From: Owenia fusiformis
Lineage: Eukaryota > Annelida > Polychaeta > Sabellida > Oweniidae
NCBI GenBank assembly: GCA_903813345.2
Contig: CAIIXF020000007.1
Span: forward strand, 15,360,714-15,424,713
Length of the DNA: 64,000 nt
Reading direction: 5' to 3'
Position numbers and translations under genes: made by a program. Below the pieces are notes generated by a model. That model saw only the letters and a program-made list of their open reading frames with translations, made no database searches and was not told the DNA's origin. Below, piece after piece: positions 59,701 through 64,000 of this stretch. Position 1 is the first letter of the stretch; every line of letters begins with the position of its first letter.

Positions 59701-61421
59701 TGGAACCCAATTATATTTATAATCAACTTTAATAATGAGTTACGTTCAATCCGTAAAAGTTCGATTAACTTAAAGCGACTTTTTTTTATCAAAAGCATTT
59801 TCTGTCTGAAGAATTCCAACTTATTCAATTAACAAATTCTCTGGTCAAATTCCATTGCCAAGTTTACATTACGTTCCTATCGATATTCTAATAATAAATC
59901 ATTGGAATCCAAACTTAATACGTCAATGCAGTATTTAAAATAGAACATGTTAAAAATCGGCAATTATATAATGGCGTATCATAAATTCTATCTGAAGTCC
60001 CAATTTCACTACTATTTATAGCACTTTTACGATCTGTTTTGTATATGGTATTTTTAGCTTTAATACGATGCTGGTAACAGACACCAACCACCTCCACTCG
60101 CATCTTAAAATGTCAATTAACGATGTTTTAAGAGATGTCAAGTGTTGAATTTTGGTCACTGAACCCTTTGTTTAAAATAATTTATAATGCAATACTGTAT
60201 ACAAAACGATATCTCTAGAATGTACAAAACAAAACCTTTTTGTTATAATATGAGGTTTCATTTACGAGTTATCAAAATTGATAATTTTTTTAAAAGATGT
60301 GTATTTTGTACATCTAACAGTAGCGCTAATATTGGCGACCAATGCAACCCATATAGAAGACAGAAGTTGAAAACACTGGCTTGTCGCGGATTGTCCTTTT
60401 GGTCATTCCAGACGAACTTTTCATGGTAAAAAATTAACAAAGAACTAGAAATTATTTTGCGACAGATAAGGTCGTCCTGGGACGGGGTATTTTTAGACAT
60501 GATTTCAGCTTTGTATTAATTTACGACCTAGAATTACAATGTGGCAAAAGTTAACTATTTTGTAAAGATAAAAACCAATCCACGATATGCGACATACTTA
60601 CTTCGTTCAGCAAATATAAATTCTTTTGTTGTTTCAGCATGAAAGTTGTCCTCTTCAACTTCGTCATCTTGGGGTCTTCTACCCATCGGCTGTGTGTGCT
60701 GTTGCTGACTTCTACTGTTAAATCGCCTCAATTGATTCAGGAACGGTGGGTTAGTCGGTGTAGGTATGCCTGTTACATTGGGTGGGCTGTCTAATCTTAA
60801 CTTCTTTAAAATCTCTGATTTAATTATTTCTAACCTCATACGTTTCACCTCCTCTCTATCTCTACAGAGAGCACATCCTTGATGCGCTTGGGTTCTCTGC
60901 ATTGAATTGGACGTCTCGCGTCCGGAGCCTCGGACCGGCAACAGCTCATCTGAACGCGAACGGGGTTCAACTTTGGCGACTCTCTCCCCGCGCGGTTCAT
61001 GACTAGCTATACCCTCCGTATCAGCGCCCCTACGTCTGTGTTGCCCTGCTGTAGGGTCCTCACCTTGAATGTAATTAACATTTTCACGATTCCCATTATG
61101 TCGATGCTTTTTATGATCTCTAATAGCATCGCTATATTTCTGATTATCATCCCAGAATTGTGGATCATCGTCATCAAATCCATCTTTTGGATTGATTATG
61201 TCCTTATTATGCTTCCTAAAATTGTCATGCCCTCCAGTGATCAATTTTTTACTTCTTTTATTTATAACGTCAACATTAATATCCTTTTCGTATTCTGCAT
61301 TCAGATAATAGTACAAACTAGCCTTGTTTTTGTCAGTTTCGGGAATTCCTTCTTTGTGACTCCATCCTCTTTCAACTAGCAATATCGACACGCAAAGTGT
61401 AACAACTTTAATATTATGCAT
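56768..61421 (-). CDS. GDF8/11-like: TGF-beta superfamily ligand, GDF8/GDF11 (myostatin/myoglianin) type
   Basis: Three exons, 60602-61421, 57740-58092 and 56768-57172, joined in phases 1 and 0, give 525 residues; vertebrate myostatin also has three exons but only about 375 residues. A signal peptide (residues 1 to about 21) is followed by a long charged linker (about 25-170) not found in vertebrate myostatin. Next come the prodomain block CALCRDREEVKRMRLEIIK ... ILKKLRLDSPPNVT and the acidic DDEVEEDNFHAETTKEFIFA (vertebrate DDDYHATTETIITMP). Exon 2 holds the prodomain core ending PETEADKPL. Furin site RKKR (406-409) releases a 116-residue mature domain with CCRHSLTVDF, WDFVIAPKTYEAYFCTGDC, GPCCTPAK, MLYF and terminal CQCV, nine cysteines in all. 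Family members are secreted dimers acting on activin type II receptors and SMAD2/3, and restrain muscle and neural growth. Confidence 0.93.
60012..60021. promoter_or_regulatory. MEF2 consensus site in intron 1 of the GDF8/11-like gene
   Basis: CTATTTATAG is a perfect match to the MEF2 consensus CTA(A/T)4TAG. Vertebrate myostatin control regions carry MEF2 sites, so position in the first intron is suggestive, but a ten-base match in AT-rich DNA can arise by chance. Confidence 0.35.
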
Positions 61422-61540
61422 TGTTCAAATGATTTTGATTTCTATGAAATTTTACCGAACACAAATAAAACGCAGTGATTTGGTGTATTTCAACTCCTGA
61501 TCTGCGCAGTTTGCTTCTTACCTCTTAGCTCATGGCGATG

Positions 61541-61551
61541 GTTATATATAC
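61541..61551 (-). promoter_or_regulatory. TATA box of the GDF8/11-like gene
   Basis: On the minus strand GGTATATATAACC lies about 120 bases upstream of the start codon, placing a transcription start near 61515 and a 5' UTR of roughly 95 bases. No other core element was identified. Confidence 0.55.
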
Positions 61552-61559
61552 CCTCTTGA

Positions 61560-63700
61560 TAATTCACATTTCATATATAAACATTCCAAGCTCCAAAATC
61601 ATATATCATTTACATATTTCATTCAGTGGTTGAATTGCTGCTAAAATGAATTAACGAAGTTCTGCTTCTTTTTCATTAGTCTAGAAATAAACCAGACTCT
61701 TAAAACCACGTTTCACCTCAAATAAAAAATGTGTCACGTGTTCTACTCTAAATTGTATATGGCGCAATCAATATCACGATGAACATGGACGAAATTGAAA
61801 CGTGAAGTAAGAATACGTAAAATTTAAATTGAATTTGATTTTGATGTCATTTTAATCATACAAATTACAAAAACCAAAGATAATATGTTTTATGATGATT
61901 TCAAGCAATGGTGACTTTGGATTACATGTCGTTTTATTTTCTAAGATTTAAGTTGTTTTACTTATATTTCGTTCGTTTTGTCTCGTTGCAAACTTAGGGG
62001 CGAAATGTCACCTGGATTTTTTTGCCGGGGAATGTCTCGTTCTCACTTATCTTAATCCAACAATTGTTAAGTTAATTGAAAATGCCACGCGTTGGTGTAT
62101 ATTGATATGATAAACCTGTACAACAAAATGTCAAAGTTGTTAACAATCGTTTCGCCTCTTCACCAAATCGGGAGAATTCTCTGAAAATAAATCGTAAATA
62201 TTGATGAATATTAAGCCTTAGGCGTCGTTTTTTGAAACACGTTGATCTTCTCTCAATTCAAAATATATGTGTAAGTAATAGTGATGGGTGTGTTATTTCT
62301 GCCAGGGTTTGAGCTATATATATTATTGTATGGCTTATACCTTTGTGCTAAGGGGCGATACTATCGTCTAGACATGTCATTTATGGTTAACCTGGACAAT
62401 TAAGATTTAATACTTTGAACTGACACCAAAATAAATATCGACACTAAGGCCCCTTTCATTGCCTCCCCTCCCGCTATCTAAATACACGGTGTATAACCAA
62501 AACGCTGTTACAGGCAGGCCGGAGGGCGTCTCTACCGACTCCAAACAGAGAAACGCTGGCAACCCGTTCTGACAATTTTAAGAATAAGAGAACTTGTTTC
62601 ATACACAGCCTGTAACATTCGATGAGTGTTTTATTGTACTTGGCCGACTTACTTGAGGAATTTTGGAAAAACTGCATGCAAAAAGCAGTGTAAGTAATAC
62701 AACTTATTTGTCATTCTACAAGTAAAAGTACGTTCTGTATTATTTGAAAATATAATGGTATGTGCGAACGATTCATTCCGTATTGACAAGTTCATCATAA
62801 TGCGAATTGATACGATTATTGCTTAGTGTTAGCCATCGAACGGTATATAACATGTAATCATTTAACGTATGAGGGAGAAGAGAAACAAGGCATTAACATG
62901 CAAAATGTCACCCGCACAATAATAACGCTCAAAACCGCATCGTTTAGAAGAGAATGAACGTTCCAGAACGAATGTTGTAACAGCGTTTTGGTATCACATT
63001 ATGATCTATTCTAATATAAATGATTCTCGAACTAAATAATGGCCGATTAATCATTGCTCTAAGTTTTTCTACCATAATAGACTCGTCTCTACAATGCATA
63101 TACATTACATGTCTACCCACATAAAGTTCCATATTTATAACAATGAATACAACTGAACAACCCCATCTTTATAAATATGTGAAATCACAAATACATTATT
63201 TTGCATTTAACGTGTGCTTTCTAGAACTCACAACGAATTGCACCATCTTTTTGTGATGTTGAACAATGTCACTCTGACAACGGTAACATTTACGTGTTTA
63301 TATAATAATATATCGAGATACTAGTGCAGACCTAATCCAGACACCTTTGGTTCTGTGGAGGGTTGCATGTATTTTGATCTTTTGATGCATCAGACAGTAA
63401 TTTATTTATGATCATGCATTTTTAATTTTCATATAGATAGGGTTATTCAGCTAAATATTGTTATCGCTCAGTTACTATAGAACTGCTGGGTTTCAGTGTG
63501 TTACCAAGCCACTGTCTTGGTGACAAAGTGAGAAACACATCTGCAAATTAACATTTGTGACATTCTGTGATGTCATTAGAGGAACAATATACAATGCATT
63601 TAGAAATTTCATGCACTTACCTATATCATGGACTTCAGGTCCGTGCTTATATGCATGGATATTTATTGCTAGAAAATACTATATCTAAGATATAATAATA
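61560..63700. other. upstream region of the GDF8/11-like gene
   Basis: No gene recognised. A CACGTG E-box is near 61735. A reverse-oriented right end of the TGTCACCACC family (AACAAGGCATTAACATGCAA) lies at 62885-62915. Open frames such as 62474-62677 and 62944-63132 have no signature. Confidence 0.4.
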
Positions 63701-63714
63701 TTGGACATGTATAT

Positions 63715-63930
63715 TGTATGTGTTTACATAATGCTCTTTGTGTTTGCAGTGCTTTGTATTCCAAAATGCCCCATGTGTTCACACAATGCTCTTTGAGTCT
63801 ATGTGCTCACACAATGTTCTATTCTACAAAATGGTCTATATATTCTCACAATGTTTTATGTTCACATAACGCTCAAAGCATTCACACAATGCTCTTATTT
63901 CACATTGTGTTTACAAAATCCTCCCTTGAC
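63715..63930. repeat. degenerate minisatellite, about 28-bp CACAATGCTCT units
   Basis: Phrases of the form TTCACACAATGCTCTTTG recur at roughly 25-40 base steps (63728, 63780, 63810, 63845, 63880) with substitutions. The 85-codon open frame over it reflects the repeat. Confidence 0.6.
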
Positions 63931-64000
63931 AGGATGAATCACAAACATTCAATTCTGAAAGATGTGTCATTTTGAGTATCTCCAAACTCCAATGGCAGTG

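Overview
The window is AT-rich, intron-rich animal DNA. It carries six protein-coding genes (one only as its first coding exon) set among many small inverted-repeat transposons. Every gene has GT-AG introns with matching phases, and the spliced proteins agree end to end with bilaterian families. The organism looks like a marine invertebrate, perhaps a lophotrochozoan: the window has GACGGACG-type microsatellites, tandem blocks rich in 'aaaatggcggccat', many foldback elements, and a three-exon myostatin/GDF11-type gene with a long prodomain. The exact phylum cannot be read from the sequence.

Layout, left to right. (1) 1262-1336, minus: a first coding exon matching the N-terminus of the SH3BP5 family; the rest lies beyond the left edge. 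(2) 2818-12574, minus: complete BBS5, 12 coding exons, 341 residues, a subunit of the ciliary BBSome. (3) 15151-27198, plus: DDX23/PRP28, the U5 snRNP DEAD-box helicase, 15 recognised coding exons and 778 residues from the first Met I can defend; head-to-head with BBS5. (4) 31571-32833, plus: a two-exon secreted cyclase-family (kynurenine formamidase-like) metal hydrolase, possibly GPI-anchored. (5) 34752-52768, plus: ABITRAM (FAM206A/Simiate), five exons, 198 residues, with very long repeat-filled introns. (6) 56768-61421, minus: a TGF-beta superfamily ligand of the GDF8/GDF11/myoglianin type, three exons, 525 residues, with a furin site and nine mature cysteines.

These are ordinary animal genes with unrelated jobs (ciliary trafficking, splicing, small-molecule hydrolysis, nuclear/cytoskeletal adaptor, growth-factor signalling), not a functional cluster. 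The unusual content is the mobile DNA. At least eight insertions can be bounded by target-site duplications read directly from the sequence: 9 bp (a family carrying a CRE, a TATA box and a splice-donor-like site; two copies), 8 bp (TTATCC-family foldback, and a 46-bp palindrome that appears to be its minimal form; also hAT-type elements), 7 bp (a 3.15-kb composite in DDX23 intron 7), about 6 bp (CAC...GTG foldbacks), TTAA (two foldbacks) and TA (mariner/pogo types). The composite in DDX23 contains about 14 tandem units of about 140 bp packed with AGGTCA nuclear-receptor half-sites on both strands. A minisatellite downstream of the GDF8/11-like gene repeats CAGCTG E-boxes seven times.

Limits: exon calls rest on reading-frame continuity and remembered family sequence. 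UTR ends, promoters and superfamily assignments of the repeats are inferences.
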